Assembly (NCBI RefSeq): GCF_049800915.1
Contig: NZ_JBNAFY010000003.1
Coordinates: 557,463 to 621,462 of the forward strand
Direction of reading: 5' to 3'
DNA from: Amaricoccus macauensis_A
GTDB lineage: Bacteria > Pseudomonadota > Alphaproteobacteria > Rhodobacterales > Rhodobacteraceae
DNA length: 64,000 bases
A model generated the notes under the pieces. That model worked only from the letters and a program-made list of their open reading frames with translations, ran no database searches and was not told the origin of the DNA. A program made the position numbers and the translations under genes. Positions 42,642 through 55,146 of the stretch are shown one piece after another (the first letter of the stretch is position 1; the number at the start of each line of letters is the position of its first letter).

Positions 42642-43394
42642 ATGCTTCTGATCCGCTCCCTGATCTTCAATGTCGTCCTCTTCGGCTTGATGCTCGTCAT
42701 GGGCATCCTCTGCATGCCGCTGGCGATCTGGTCCGCGAAGGGCGCGAGCTGGTCGATCCGCACCTATTGCCGGATCATCCTGAGGCTCCTCGCGCTCATC
42801 TGCGGGCTCAAAACCGAAATCCGCGGCGAAGTGCCCACAGGCGAGGTGATCGTCTGCTCCAAGCACCAGTCCTTCCTCGACATCATCATGCTCTCCGCGA
42901 CCCTGCCGCGGGTGAAGTTCATCATGAAGAAGGAACTGCGCTGGACCCCGGTCCTGGGCTTCTACGCCATGCGCATGGGCTCCACCCCGGTTCACCGCGG
43001 CAAGAAGGCACAGGCCATGAACGACATGGTCGCCCACGCCTCCAAAAGCCGCGAGGCGGAGCCAAGCCAGTTGGTGATCTACCCCGAGGGCACCCGTGTC
43101 GCACCGGGCGTGAAACGCCCCTACAAGGTGGGCGCCGGCGTGCTCTACGAACGCTTCGGCAATCCTTGCGTGCCCGCGGCCACCAATGCCGGAGTGTTCT
43201 GGGGCCGCAACGAGGTCTACCGCCGCCCGGGCCTCGCGGTGCTGGAATTCCTCCCCGTGATCCCCGCAGGCCTGCCGATCAAGACCTTCATGCGCCAGCT
43301 CGAAAAGACCGTGGAGGAACACTCGGACGCTCTCATGCGCGAGGCAGGCTTCGAGCCGCCCGCCCTGACCGAAACACCCCCGGAGACGCGCTAG
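42642..43394 (+). CDS. plsC: 1-acyl-sn-glycerol-3-phosphate acyltransferase
   Basis: The 250-residue membrane-associated enzyme makes phosphatidic acid from lysophosphatidic acid. A hydrophobic N-terminus (LIRSLIFNVVLFGLMLVMGI) is followed by the HX4D catalytic motif in CSKHQSFLDIIML near residue 74. MRMGSTPVHRGKKAQAM and YPEGTRVAPGVKRPYK near residue 148 are the substrate-binding motifs. Length is typical. It follows ftsX by eight bases, an order conserved in Rhodobacterales. Confidence 0.94.
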   Translation: MLLIRSLIFNVVLFGLMLVMGILCMPLAIWSAKGASWSIRTYCRIILRLLALICGLKTEIRGEVPTGEVIVCSKHQSFLDIIMLSATLPRVKFIMKKELRWTPVLGFYAMRMGSTPVHRGKKAQAMNDMVAHASKSREAEPSQLVIYPEGTRVAPGVKRPYKVGAGVLYERFGNPCVPAATNAGVFWGRNEVYRRPGLAVLEFLPVIPAGLPIKTFMRQLEKTVEEHSDALMREAGFEPPALTETPPETR

Positions 43395-43534
43395 AGCCCC
43401 ACCGGCTTCACCGGTATCGTGACGCGCAGACCCCACCTCGCCGCCCAAGTTGCGGGGCGCGCCACGGTTCCCGCTCGCGCCGCGCCGAACCCGTGCTATA
43501 GGTCGGGGCGAAGAAACACCTGACGGATAACGGT

Positions 43535-45256
43535 TTGCTGGTTCTGGGAAGTGCAGCACGCATCCTGGCGGTCACCCTCGCAGGTGTCACGATAGGCTTG
43601 GCCTCCAGCCTCGCCACCATCGCCTTCGTCGCCGTGCTCAACTGGGCCAACGACCTCCTGCTCCTCTCCCCCAGCGCCCGCGAAGCCGCCAGCGACACAC
43701 AGACCCTCCTGACCGTCGCAACCCTCTGCGTTCCGGCCTTCGGTGGCCTCGGCGTCGGCCTGATACTGGCCCGCCACGTGAAATCGCAGCGCCCGCTCGG
43801 ACCCGCCGACGCGATCCTGGCCGTGCAGATCCGCGAGCCCATGCCCGATGGCCGAAGCGCGATCGCCGGAACACTCGCCTCGCTTCTTGCGCTCTGCACC
43901 GGCGCCTCGGCGGGGCAATACGGCCCGCTGGTCTACATGGGCGCGGCCATCGGCGCGCGGGTTCGCCGCCTCGAACGCCGGTTCCGCGACATCCGCTCCA
44001 TCGCCATTGCCTGCGGGGTCGCTGCGGCCATCTCCACCGCGTTCAGCGCACCCATCGCGGGCCTGATCTTCGCCCACGAGGTGATCCTGCGCCACTACGC
44101 GCTGCGCGCCTTCGCACCCGTCGCCGTTGCCGCCGCGACCGGACATGTCTCCGCCTATCTCGCCTTCGGTTCCGAGCCGATCCTTGGCGTGAGCTTCGAC
44201 GGCCTGCTCCACAGCTACGAGTTTCTGCTCTTCGCGATGGAGGGCATTCTTGCCGCCTTCCTCGCCGCGCTCTTCATGGCGCTCGTCCTTGCCTTCGGCC
44301 GCACGGCCGCCCGCCTGCCCATCCGTCTTTCGCTTCGGCCAGCCGCCGCGGGGCTGGTGCTGGGCGTCGTGGCCCTACAGGTGCCCGAAGTGCTAGGCGT
44401 CGGACAGGAAACGCTGATCGCAATCACCCATGACGTTCCCTACGGAATGAGCGAACTTCTGGTGCTCGTCACAGCCAAGATCCTGCTCTCCGCGCTTTGC
44501 GTCGGCTTCGGCTTTGCCGGTGGCGTCTTCAGCCCCGCACTTCTCATCGGATGTTTTGGTGGTGCGCTCTTCGGCCTCGGCGTCTCGGTCCTCCTGCCGT
44601 TCGAGACCTCCGGAGTCCTGCCCTACACGGTTTGCGGCATGATGGCCGTCGCGAGCCCCGTGATCGGTGCGCCGCTCTCCACCATCCTCATCGTTTTCGA
44701 GCTCACCGGAAGCTACGATCTCACCATCGCGGTCATGACCTCGGTAGCCTTTGCCAACCTGATCGGGCACAAGATCATCGGACGCTCGCTTTTCGACGTC
44801 CAGCTTCGGCTCCGCGGCTTCGATCTCTCCCACGGGCGGGACCGCGCCATTCTCGCCCGGCACAACGTACGGGAATTCCTGAGCCAGGATTACACGACCA
44901 TGCACCCCGAGGATCACGTCGAGAAGATGATCGAGGTCTGCGCCTCGGGCCGACAGGGAGAGGTGCTGCTCGTCGATGATGACGGCCAGTATTGCGGTCG
45001 GGTGCGGATTACCGCAGTCCTGAAAGATCCCGGCCCGGGCCGGCTCGAGAAATACGCCGAGAGCCAGGATCTCGTTTTTCGCGAGGACACAAATCTCTGG
45101 AACGCGATGGCACTGCTTCAGGGCTTTGTCGGGGAGGCGGTACCACTCGTAGCCAAGGGCGGGCGGCTCATGGGCGTCGTGCCGGAAAGCGCGGTGATCC
45201 ACGGCTATATCGAGGCAACGCGCGAGTTGCGCCGCGAGGAAAACGCCGGGGCCTGA
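43535..45256 (+). CDS. ClC-family chloride channel/transporter with CBS domains
   Basis: The 573-residue protein is a ClC-type anion transporter. Residues 1-425 are the membrane domain and a CBS pair is at about 450-570. The second signature normally G-K/R-E-G-P reads GASAGQYGPLVYMGA near residue 125, so the gating glutamate is replaced by tyrosine, and the usual GSGIP selectivity loop is also missing at GPADAI. The GGVFSPALLIG motif near 330 is intact. This places it in an atypical ClC subgroup that may conduct passively rather than exchange protons. The start is unclear: TTG at 43535 is the first usable codon after an in-frame TAG at 43499-43501, with a weak ribosome site. Confidence 0.88.
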   Translation: MLVLGSAARILAVTLAGVTIGLASSLATIAFVAVLNWANDLLLLSPSAREAASDTQTLLTVATLCVPAFGGLGVGLILARHVKSQRPLGPADAILAVQIREPMPDGRSAIAGTLASLLALCTGASAGQYGPLVYMGAAIGARVRRLERRFRDIRSIAIACGVAAAISTAFSAPIAGLIFAHEVILRHYALRAFAPVAVAAATGHVSAYLAFGSEPILGVSFDGLLHSYEFLLFAMEGILAAFLAALFMALVLAFGRTAARLPIRLSLRPAAAGLVLGVVALQVPEVLGVGQETLIAITHDVPYGMSELLVLVTAKILLSALCVGFGFAGGVFSPALLIGCFGGALFGLGVSVLLPFETSGVLPYTVCGMMAVASPVIGAPLSTILIVFELTGSYDLTIAVMTSVAFANLIGHKIIGRSLFDVQLRLRGFDLSHGRDRAILARHNVREFLSQDYTTMHPEDHVEKMIEVCASGRQGEVLLVDDDGQYCGRVRITAVLKDPGPGRLEKYAESQDLVFREDTNLWNAMALLQGFVGEAVPLVAKGGRLMGVVPESAVIHGYIEATRELRREENAGA

Positions 45257-45373
45257 ACTGCCCGCTCCCCTGAACACGAGGCCGCTCACGGCGTGTCTGC
45301 TGGATGTTGGGTCCAGCTTCGGAAAATCCTGCGCGATCTGAATCCGCGCAGGTCATTGTCATGGCATGAGAAT

Positions 45374-45403
45374 CTCACACTTCGACATGAGCCGAAGTGT
45401 GAG
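45374..45403. terminator. 11-bp hairpin between the convergent clC and gltB genes
   Basis: CTCACACTTCG (45374-45384) pairs perfectly with CGAAGTGTGAG (45393-45403) around an eight-base loop. It lies nine bases beyond the gltB stop on the minus strand and about 115 bases beyond the ClC stop, so it could end both transcripts. No U-tract is seen on either side. Confidence 0.55.
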
Positions 45404-45411
45404 TGCTTGGC

Positions 45412-49938
<4,527 letters not shown>

Positions 49939-50003
49939 GGCGCTTTTCCTTCTTGGCGGGCACTGCCGCACCCCGGGGCTTGAATTGAGATCCTGCGAAA
50001 TGC

Positions 50004-50447
50004 TCACGCATCTTGGGCAGAAGTGAATGCTGCGACCACATCGGCCTCGGTCTTCTTGTCCGTTTCACCGGCAAAAGCGTAACCCTTGGGTTTGCAGTCG
50101 ATGTAGATTTCCTCGACCAGGTCCATGTCGGACTGATCGTCGAGTGCCCCGACCGAGACCATGTAGAGATCGGCCGGGAGCAGGTGATACCAGAGATTGG
50201 CGCCGCATTCCGCGCAATGCACGCGCTCCGCCCAGTCGGAGGTGCGGAATGCCTTGGCGCTTTCGGCACCCGACAGAATCTTCAGGCTGTCCGCCGTCTT
50301 GCCGAAGAACGGTCCACCGGCCCAGCGTCGGCACATGCCGCAATGGCAGGCGTCGTAATGGGTGTCGGACAGCTCAACCTCGAACTGAATCTTGTCGCAG
50401 AGGCAGCGACCTGTCTTCTTGATCACAATCCAGTCCTCCAGATCCAT
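50004..50447 (-). CDS. GFA-family (glutathione-dependent formaldehyde-activating-like) protein
   Basis: The 147-residue protein belongs to the GFA/CENP-V family of small zinc proteins. The zinc-binding CRCxxI-type start reads GRCLCDKIQFEVELSD, followed by ACHCGMCRRWAGGPFFG near residue 33 and HCAECGANLWYHLLP near 75, giving two zinc sites. Despite the name, most family members have no proven activity with formaldehyde. It sits between gltD and gltB on the same strand, with 66 bases to gltB and 196 to gltD. Its role in that position is unknown. Confidence 0.9.
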   Translation of the reverse strand: MDLEDWIVIKKTGRCLCDKIQFEVELSDTHYDACHCGMCRRWAGGPFFGKTADSLKILSGAESAKAFRTSDWAERVHCAECGANLWYHLLPADLYMVSVGALDDQSDMDLVEEIYIDCKPKGYAFAGETDKKTEADVVAAFTSAQDA

Positions 50448-50643
50448 GAAGCGGGGTTCCAGGCCACCGCATCCGAGATTGCAGTTTTGACGGCGCAGGC
50501 GCCGAAAAAGGTCAGCACAGGTTCCGCCCGGTTAACAGAGACTGAAAACACATGTTCTTAGTGTCATTACAAAATGCATACGCAATTCATACCAAAGGCA
50601 CATTGGCTGCAGGCGCCCGTCGCGGGCGCCACGAGGGCCGATC

Positions 50644-52083
50644 TCACTCCGCCGCAATGGCAGTCGAGCGGTTGTTCAGGTAGGAGACGATGCTCTCCGC
50701 CGCTTCCCGCCCGTCGCGGATCGCCCAGACCACGAGGCTCGCGCCACGCACGATGTCACCCGCCGCATAAACCCCGTCGAGATTGGTCGCATGGCTCTGG
50801 AAATGCGCCTTCACCGTGCCCCAGCGGGTCACTTCGAGGTCGTCTTCCTTCCACACCACCGGCAGGTCTTCTGGCTCGAACCCGAGCGCCTTGATGACGA
50901 GATCGGCCTGCTCCACGTAATCCGCACCCGGAATTTCTTCCGGTTTCTGGCGGCCGGACGCATCGGGCGCGCCAAGACGCATCCGCGACACCATCACGCC
51001 GGACACGCTTTCCTCGCCGGTGAAACCCTTGGGGGCCGTGAGCCATGCAAAGTTGACGCCTTCCTCCTCGGCATTGGCCACCTCGCGCTGGGAACCGGGC
51101 ATGTTGGCCCGGTCGCGGCGATAGAGGCAGGTCACCGATTTCGCGTCCTGACGGATCGCGGTGCGCACGCAGTCCATCGCGGTGTCGCCGCCGCCGATCA
51201 CCACGACCCGCTTGCCTTCCGCGTTCAGCGTGCCGTCGTCATATTCCGGAACCTCGTCGTCGAAGCTCTTGCGGTTCGAGGCCGTCAGGTAATCGATGGC
51301 CTTCACGATCCCCGGAAGGCCGGCACCAGGGCCACCCAGATCGCGCGACTTGTAGACGCCCGTGGCGATCAGCACCGCATCATGGGTCTCGCGGATCTCT
51401 TGGAAGGTGATGTCCGTGCCCACGTCGCAGTTAAGCTTGAACGTGACGCCGCCCTTCTCGAGCTGCTCGTTTCTCCGGGTGACGACGTGTTTTTCCAGTT
51501 TGAATCCGGGAATACCGTAGATCAGCAACCCGCCCGCACGATCATAGCGATCATAGACGGTCACCTGGATGCCCTGTCGGCGCAGCGCGTCCGCCGCAGC
51601 GAGCCCGCCGGGTCCACCGCCGATGATGCCGACGCTTTCGGGGCGCTCGACCTCCGGGGAGATCGGGATGATCCAGTCCTCTTCCCACGCCGTGTCGGTG
51701 ATGTATTTCTCCACCGCGCCGATGGTCACCGTTCCGTGCCCGGACTGCTCGATGACGCAATTGCCCTCGCAGAGCCGGTCCTGTGGGCAGATCCGACCGC
51801 AGATTTCCGGGAAGGTGTTGGTGGCCTGGCTGATTTCATAGGCTTCGCGCAGACGGCCTTCCGCCGTCAGCTTCAGCCAATCCGGGATGTTGTTGTGCAG
51901 CGGGCAGTGCGACTGGCAATAGGGCACGCCGCATTGCGAGCATCGGCCCGCCTGCTCCGCTGCCTTCTCGTCAGCGAACTGCCGATAGATTTCGTCGAAA
52001 TCCTCGCGCCGCTCCTCCGCGACCCGCTTTTCGGGCATGTCGCGCGCGACCTTGACGAATTTCAGCATTGGCTGACGAGCCAT
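50644..52083 (-). CDS. gltD: glutamate synthase (NADPH) small subunit
   Basis: The 479-residue small subunit passes electrons from NADPH to the large subunit. The N-terminal cysteine cluster RCSQCGVPYCQSHCPLHNN holds the 4Fe-4S ligands. FAD binds at IIGGGPGGLAAADALRRQG near residue 150, with YDRYDRAGGLLIYGIPGFK next. The NADPH site is VVVIGGGDTAMDCVRTAIRQ near residue 290, followed by CLYRRDRANMPGS. The C-terminal TNLDGVYAAGDIVRGASLVV is the second FAD motif. Length is normal. It is the first gene of the gltD-GFA-gltB block and is divergent from uppP, with a 22-base inverted repeat in the spacer. Confidence 0.97.
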   Translation of the reverse strand: MARQPMLKFVKVARDMPEKRVAEERREDFDEIYRQFADEKAAEQAGRCSQCGVPYCQSHCPLHNNIPDWLKLTAEGRLREAYEISQATNTFPEICGRICPQDRLCEGNCVIEQSGHGTVTIGAVEKYITDTAWEEDWIIPISPEVERPESVGIIGGGPGGLAAADALRRQGIQVTVYDRYDRAGGLLIYGIPGFKLEKHVVTRRNEQLEKGGVTFKLNCDVGTDITFQEIRETHDAVLIATGVYKSRDLGGPGAGLPGIVKAIDYLTASNRKSFDDEVPEYDDGTLNAEGKRVVVIGGGDTAMDCVRTAIRQDAKSVTCLYRRDRANMPGSQREVANAEEEGVNFAWLTAPKGFTGEESVSGVMVSRMRLGAPDASGRQKPEEIPGADYVEQADLVIKALGFEPEDLPVVWKEDDLEVTRWGTVKAHFQSHATNLDGVYAAGDIVRGASLVVWAIRDGREAAESIVSYLNNRSTAIAAE

Positions 52084-52224
52084 CGCATTCCCCCGGCTTC
52101 GTTGACTTGCAAGAAATTGTCCACATGCCTACCCCAATCGCAAGCGGGATAAAAGTCAAAACCACTGACCCATTTTGGGATTATCTGGGTGATATCGCGG
52201 AGAAGAGGCCAAAAACGCGAGAAA

Positions 52225-52246
52225 ATAGGTCTTATATCGGACCTAT
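52225..52246. promoter_or_regulatory. inverted repeat in the gltD-uppP spacer
   Basis: ATAGGTC (52225-52231) and GACCTAT (52240-52246) are exact inverted repeats with an eight-base centre, lying 142 bases upstream of gltD and 78 bases upstream of uppP. The centre is AT-rich (TTATATCG). It could be an operator for either gene; I do not know the regulator. Confidence 0.35.
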
Positions 52247-52323
52247 CTCATGGGCACTTACGCCTGCGTGCTCCAGAGGCTAGTCTGCCACCGGAGCCGA
52301 TTCGTAGTATGGGTTAGCGGTAC

Positions 52324-53127
52324 ATGTCACTGTTTGAGCTTGCAATCTTGGCTATTGTCCAAGGTATCACAGAGTTCCTTCCAATCTCTTCATCAGGCCA
52401 CTTGATCATCCTACCAAGCCTGTTGAGGGCGGCGGATCAAGGACTTGCGCTGGATGTTGCTGTACACGTCGGTACGCTCGGGGCCGTAATGCTCTTTTTC
52501 CGTGCAGAAGTAGCCCGGATGAAGCAGGGGTGTATGGATATTCTGTCAAGAAAGGCGAGTACGGCGGACGCAAGACTAGTGATTCTACTCGTGATTGCGA
52601 CCATACCCGTGATTGTTGTGGGGTTCCTGCTAAAGGTAACGGGACTTGCCGACGCCCTGAGATCCATTGCCGTCATTGGATGGACAATGCTCATCTTCGG
52701 ACTGGTGCTCTACTGGGCGGATCAACGCGGGCCGACGGGAAAGACGGAAGGCGAATGGAACCTGAGAGACGCCGTTATTATGGGCCTATGGCAGGCGGTT
52801 GCCCTGATACCAGGCACGTCGCGCTCCGGGATTACCATCACGGCGAGCCGAATGCTCGGATACAATCGTGAGGACGGTGCACGCATCGCCATGCTTATGT
52901 CCATTCCAACAATTCTCGCATCCGGTGCGCTCCTCACGCTTGACGTGATCGGAGAGGCCGATTGGCAGACACTCAAAGACGCTGGGATTGGAGCAGCCCT
53001 CGCCTTCGTCTCGGCCTATTTTGCGCTGGCCCTGATGATGCGCCTTCTCAGGACCGTGAGCTTCACGCCGTACGTCGTTTATCGTGTGATACTCGGAGCA
53101 GTTTTGCTTATCGTGGCCTATACCTGA
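52324..53127 (+). CDS. uppP: undecaprenyl-diphosphatase
   Basis: The 267-residue membrane enzyme dephosphorylates undecaprenyl pyrophosphate to recycle the carrier lipid for peptidoglycan and polysaccharide synthesis. The N-terminal signature reads AIVQGITEFLPISSSGHLII near residue 10, with the catalytic Glu in the GITEFLP motif, and the second signature is ALIPGTSRSGITITASRM near residue 160, which holds the essential Ser and Arg. Both halves of the reentrant-loop fold are present. Codon use looks AT-richer than the neighbours. The ATG at 52324 has only a weak ribosome site. Confidence 0.96.
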   Translation: MSLFELAILAIVQGITEFLPISSSGHLIILPSLLRAADQGLALDVAVHVGTLGAVMLFFRAEVARMKQGCMDILSRKASTADARLVILLVIATIPVIVVGFLLKVTGLADALRSIAVIGWTMLIFGLVLYWADQRGPTGKTEGEWNLRDAVIMGLWQAVALIPGTSRSGITITASRMLGYNREDGARIAMLMSIPTILASGALLTLDVIGEADWQTLKDAGIGAALAFVSAYFALALMMRLLRTVSFTPYVVYRVILGAVLLIVAYT

Positions 53128-53151
53128 GGCCCAGACAGGGCGCTGACGACT

Positions 53152-54147
53152 TCAAGACTTAGGCAAATTCGCGGCCGATGCGGTAATCGCGTCATACTGT
53201 CCGTGCGGCCGATAGGAATACAGATACCCTTCCAAGATCGAATCCATCGGCGTCGGACTGATACCCAGTTCCTCGAAACCTTGTGCGGAAGCGGACACGA
53301 CGTTGTCGGACTTAAGCAACTCAACCTGATCAGCGGTCAGAATACCGTTGCTGAACAAACCGAAGCTGATCTTCTGTAACCAATCGAGAAATGCCCCCTG
53401 CCGTCGGGCCAGACCAAACGGTAGTTCGACGAGAAAACGCTTGCGTTCGATGACCGCGAGCAGCCGTTCCATGAGTTCGCGGAAAGTCGCCACCTCGGGG
53501 CCGCCCAGTTCATAGATCCCTGGTTTCGCTACTCCCAGTGCAGCCTTGGCCGCTGCCGCTGCGATGTCGTCTACGTAGACTGGTTGAAATTTCGTATCCG
53601 CACCAACGAGCGGAAGAACCGGCGAGAACCTCGCCATGGCGCCAAACCTGTTGAAAAACTCGTCTTCGGTTCCGAAGACAACCGACGGTCGCAGAATTGT
53701 CGCATTCGGGAAGCCATTCAGAACGAGTTCTTCACCCTTCGCCTTTGCTCGGGCATAGCCGCTCTTGCTGTTGGCATCAGCACCGATTGCCGAAATATGC
53801 ACCAACCGGGAAACCCCCACCTCAGATGCGATCCGCGCAATCCTGCCCGCGCCTTCAGCGATTACCGGCTCGAAACCCTGCTTTCCACTCTCGGCAAGGA
53901 TACCAACACAGTTGACAACCACGTCAACACCCTCAATCGCCGCACGGGTCGATGCCTCGTCTCGGATATTCGCCTGAACCGGTTCAACCTGGCCGACAAC
54001 GCCGTAGGGGCGCACGAACAGTGCCTCTTCCGGGCGACGCACGGCAACGCGGACGCGCCAGCCTGCACGCGCCATTCGTTGGGCGACATAACGCCCAACA
54101 AAGCCGGAGCCGCCAAAAATGGTGACGATGGGTGTGGGACTGGGCAT
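53152..54147 (-). CDS. complex I NDUFA9-like NAD(P)-binding protein
   Basis: The 331-residue protein belongs to the atypical short-chain dehydrogenase group that includes the NDUFA9 subunit of mitochondrial complex I. The N-terminal nucleotide motif is VTIFGGSGFVGRYVAQRMARAGWRV, then NCVGILAES and HISAIGADANSKSGYARAKA near residue 115; the Tyr-Lys pair of classical SDRs is altered, as in NDUFA9. A C-terminal part with LPFGLARRQGAFLDWLQKI follows. The ATG has AAGGAGG eight bases upstream, which fixes the start. It is convergent with uppP, an order common in Rhodobacterales. Confidence 0.9.
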   Translation of the reverse strand: MPSPTPIVTIFGGSGFVGRYVAQRMARAGWRVRVAVRRPEEALFVRPYGVVGQVEPVQANIRDEASTRAAIEGVDVVVNCVGILAESGKQGFEPVIAEGAGRIARIASEVGVSRLVHISAIGADANSKSGYARAKAKGEELVLNGFPNATILRPSVVFGTEDEFFNRFGAMARFSPVLPLVGADTKFQPVYVDDIAAAAAKAALGVAKPGIYELGGPEVATFRELMERLLAVIERKRFLVELPFGLARRQGAFLDWLQKISFGLFSNGILTADQVELLKSDNVVSASAQGFEELGISPTPMDSILEGYLYSYRPHGQYDAITASAANLPKS

Positions 54148-54609
54148 GAGCAACCTCCTTCTCCGACCGTCTTTCGACATATTCCGGGATGCCGTCCCAG
54201 ACAAGTTTGAAAACCCGAAGGATTCGAGGTGAGGCAGCCTCGTTGCGTCGCACGCAGCCAATTCTTCCCATCGAAAACCTATTGGAGTCGTCCCGAAGGG
54301 CTCCTGTCGTGACCCAATGCGTTCTTGCCGATCTCTACGCGAAATCGAAAAAGCGGTCTGATCATCCAGTGGGTCTAGGTTTGGGTTGCGCGCAGTGCAG
54401 AACATTTTCTGACAGGCATTGGCAACGGCCTTTACCCAATCCATCAGGTATTGAGGTATTGGAATGATGCCAAGATGGGGCGCGTCGCCAAACACCATGT
54501 TCCATCTGGCAAGTCTTTTATCGCAGGACAAGATTTCCGACGCAATATGCGCAAGGAGCCGTTGACACGCCTCACAGCCCGCTATAAATCCCCGCCATTC
54601 TTGACACCT
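54148..54609. other. intergenic region between the NDUFA9-like gene and tRNA-Leu
   Basis: This 462-base spacer shows no supported gene. Several short frames are open but have no ribosome site or family resemblance. Its right end carries the tRNA promoter described separately. I see no repeats in the rest. Confidence 0.6.
54562..54588 (+). promoter_or_regulatory. tRNA-Leu promoter
   Basis: TTGACA at 54562-54567 and TATAAA at 54583-54588 match the sigma70 consensus closely, with a 15-base spacer (17 if TAAATC at 54585 is taken as the -10). The mature tRNA begins 22 bases after the -10, the expected distance for a tRNA with a short leader. Confidence 0.75.
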
Positions 54610-54696
<87 letters not shown>

Positions 54697-55146
54697 TCAC
54701 CGTCCTTACGTCAATTCTACGTATCATCTAGTTGGCGTGGTCTCTTACGTCTGGCGACTGCACTTGATGGCACGGCTGCTACGCCGCCGACCTATTGGTT
54801 CCATCAATCCGGTGCACGCACTCATCCCTCATAGAAACCACGAATGAGCTCGCGTAATAAGATTGTAAAAAAAATGTTAGAGTCCAATAAGTAGAACACG
54901 AGCTCATTCTTCATTATTCGACTTGCACCCGCAACGCTTTCGCACTTTTATGTTCTGGCACTTGGTGAGGGGGCTTCCAGTGCCTGTAAGTAGTATATTA
55001 GAGTGCTCATTTATTGCACTTTCGAGTAAGAACATGGGCCAATTGCCCAAATAAAGAATGATTGAACAAAGTTCTTAATTCCTGCGACCACCAGCAAGCC
55101 TCCGTTTGCGAGCCAGTGATGGCTCTTATGAGATTCGGAGTTTCCA
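54697..55146. other. AT-rich leader of the giant modular gene
   Basis: This 450-base spacer has no supported gene. It is clearly AT-rich: 54841-54900 holds only 21 G or C in 60. It contains the 11-bp inverted repeat described separately and a smaller one, AGTGC/GCACT around a nine-base loop near 55002-55020. The segment GCTTCCAGTGCCTGTAAG near 54974 resembles the start region of the giant gene (TTTCCAGTGCCCGTG at 55141-55155), perhaps a decayed duplicate. No clear sigma70 promoter stands out. Confidence 0.6.
54842..54909. repeat. 11-bp perfect inverted repeat between tRNA-Leu and the giant gene
   Basis: GAATGAGCTCG (54842-54852) is the exact reverse complement of CGAGCTCATTC (54899-54909). 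The arms are separated by 46 AT-rich bases including a run of eight A. The pair may be an operator, a hairpin-forming element, or the trace of a mobile element. No transposase lies between the arms. Confidence 0.55.

Noticed and set aside
54189..54467. 92-codon frame between the NDUFA9-like gene and tRNA-Leu
   Set aside because: No ribosome site, no family resemblance and unusual composition; treated as intergenic.
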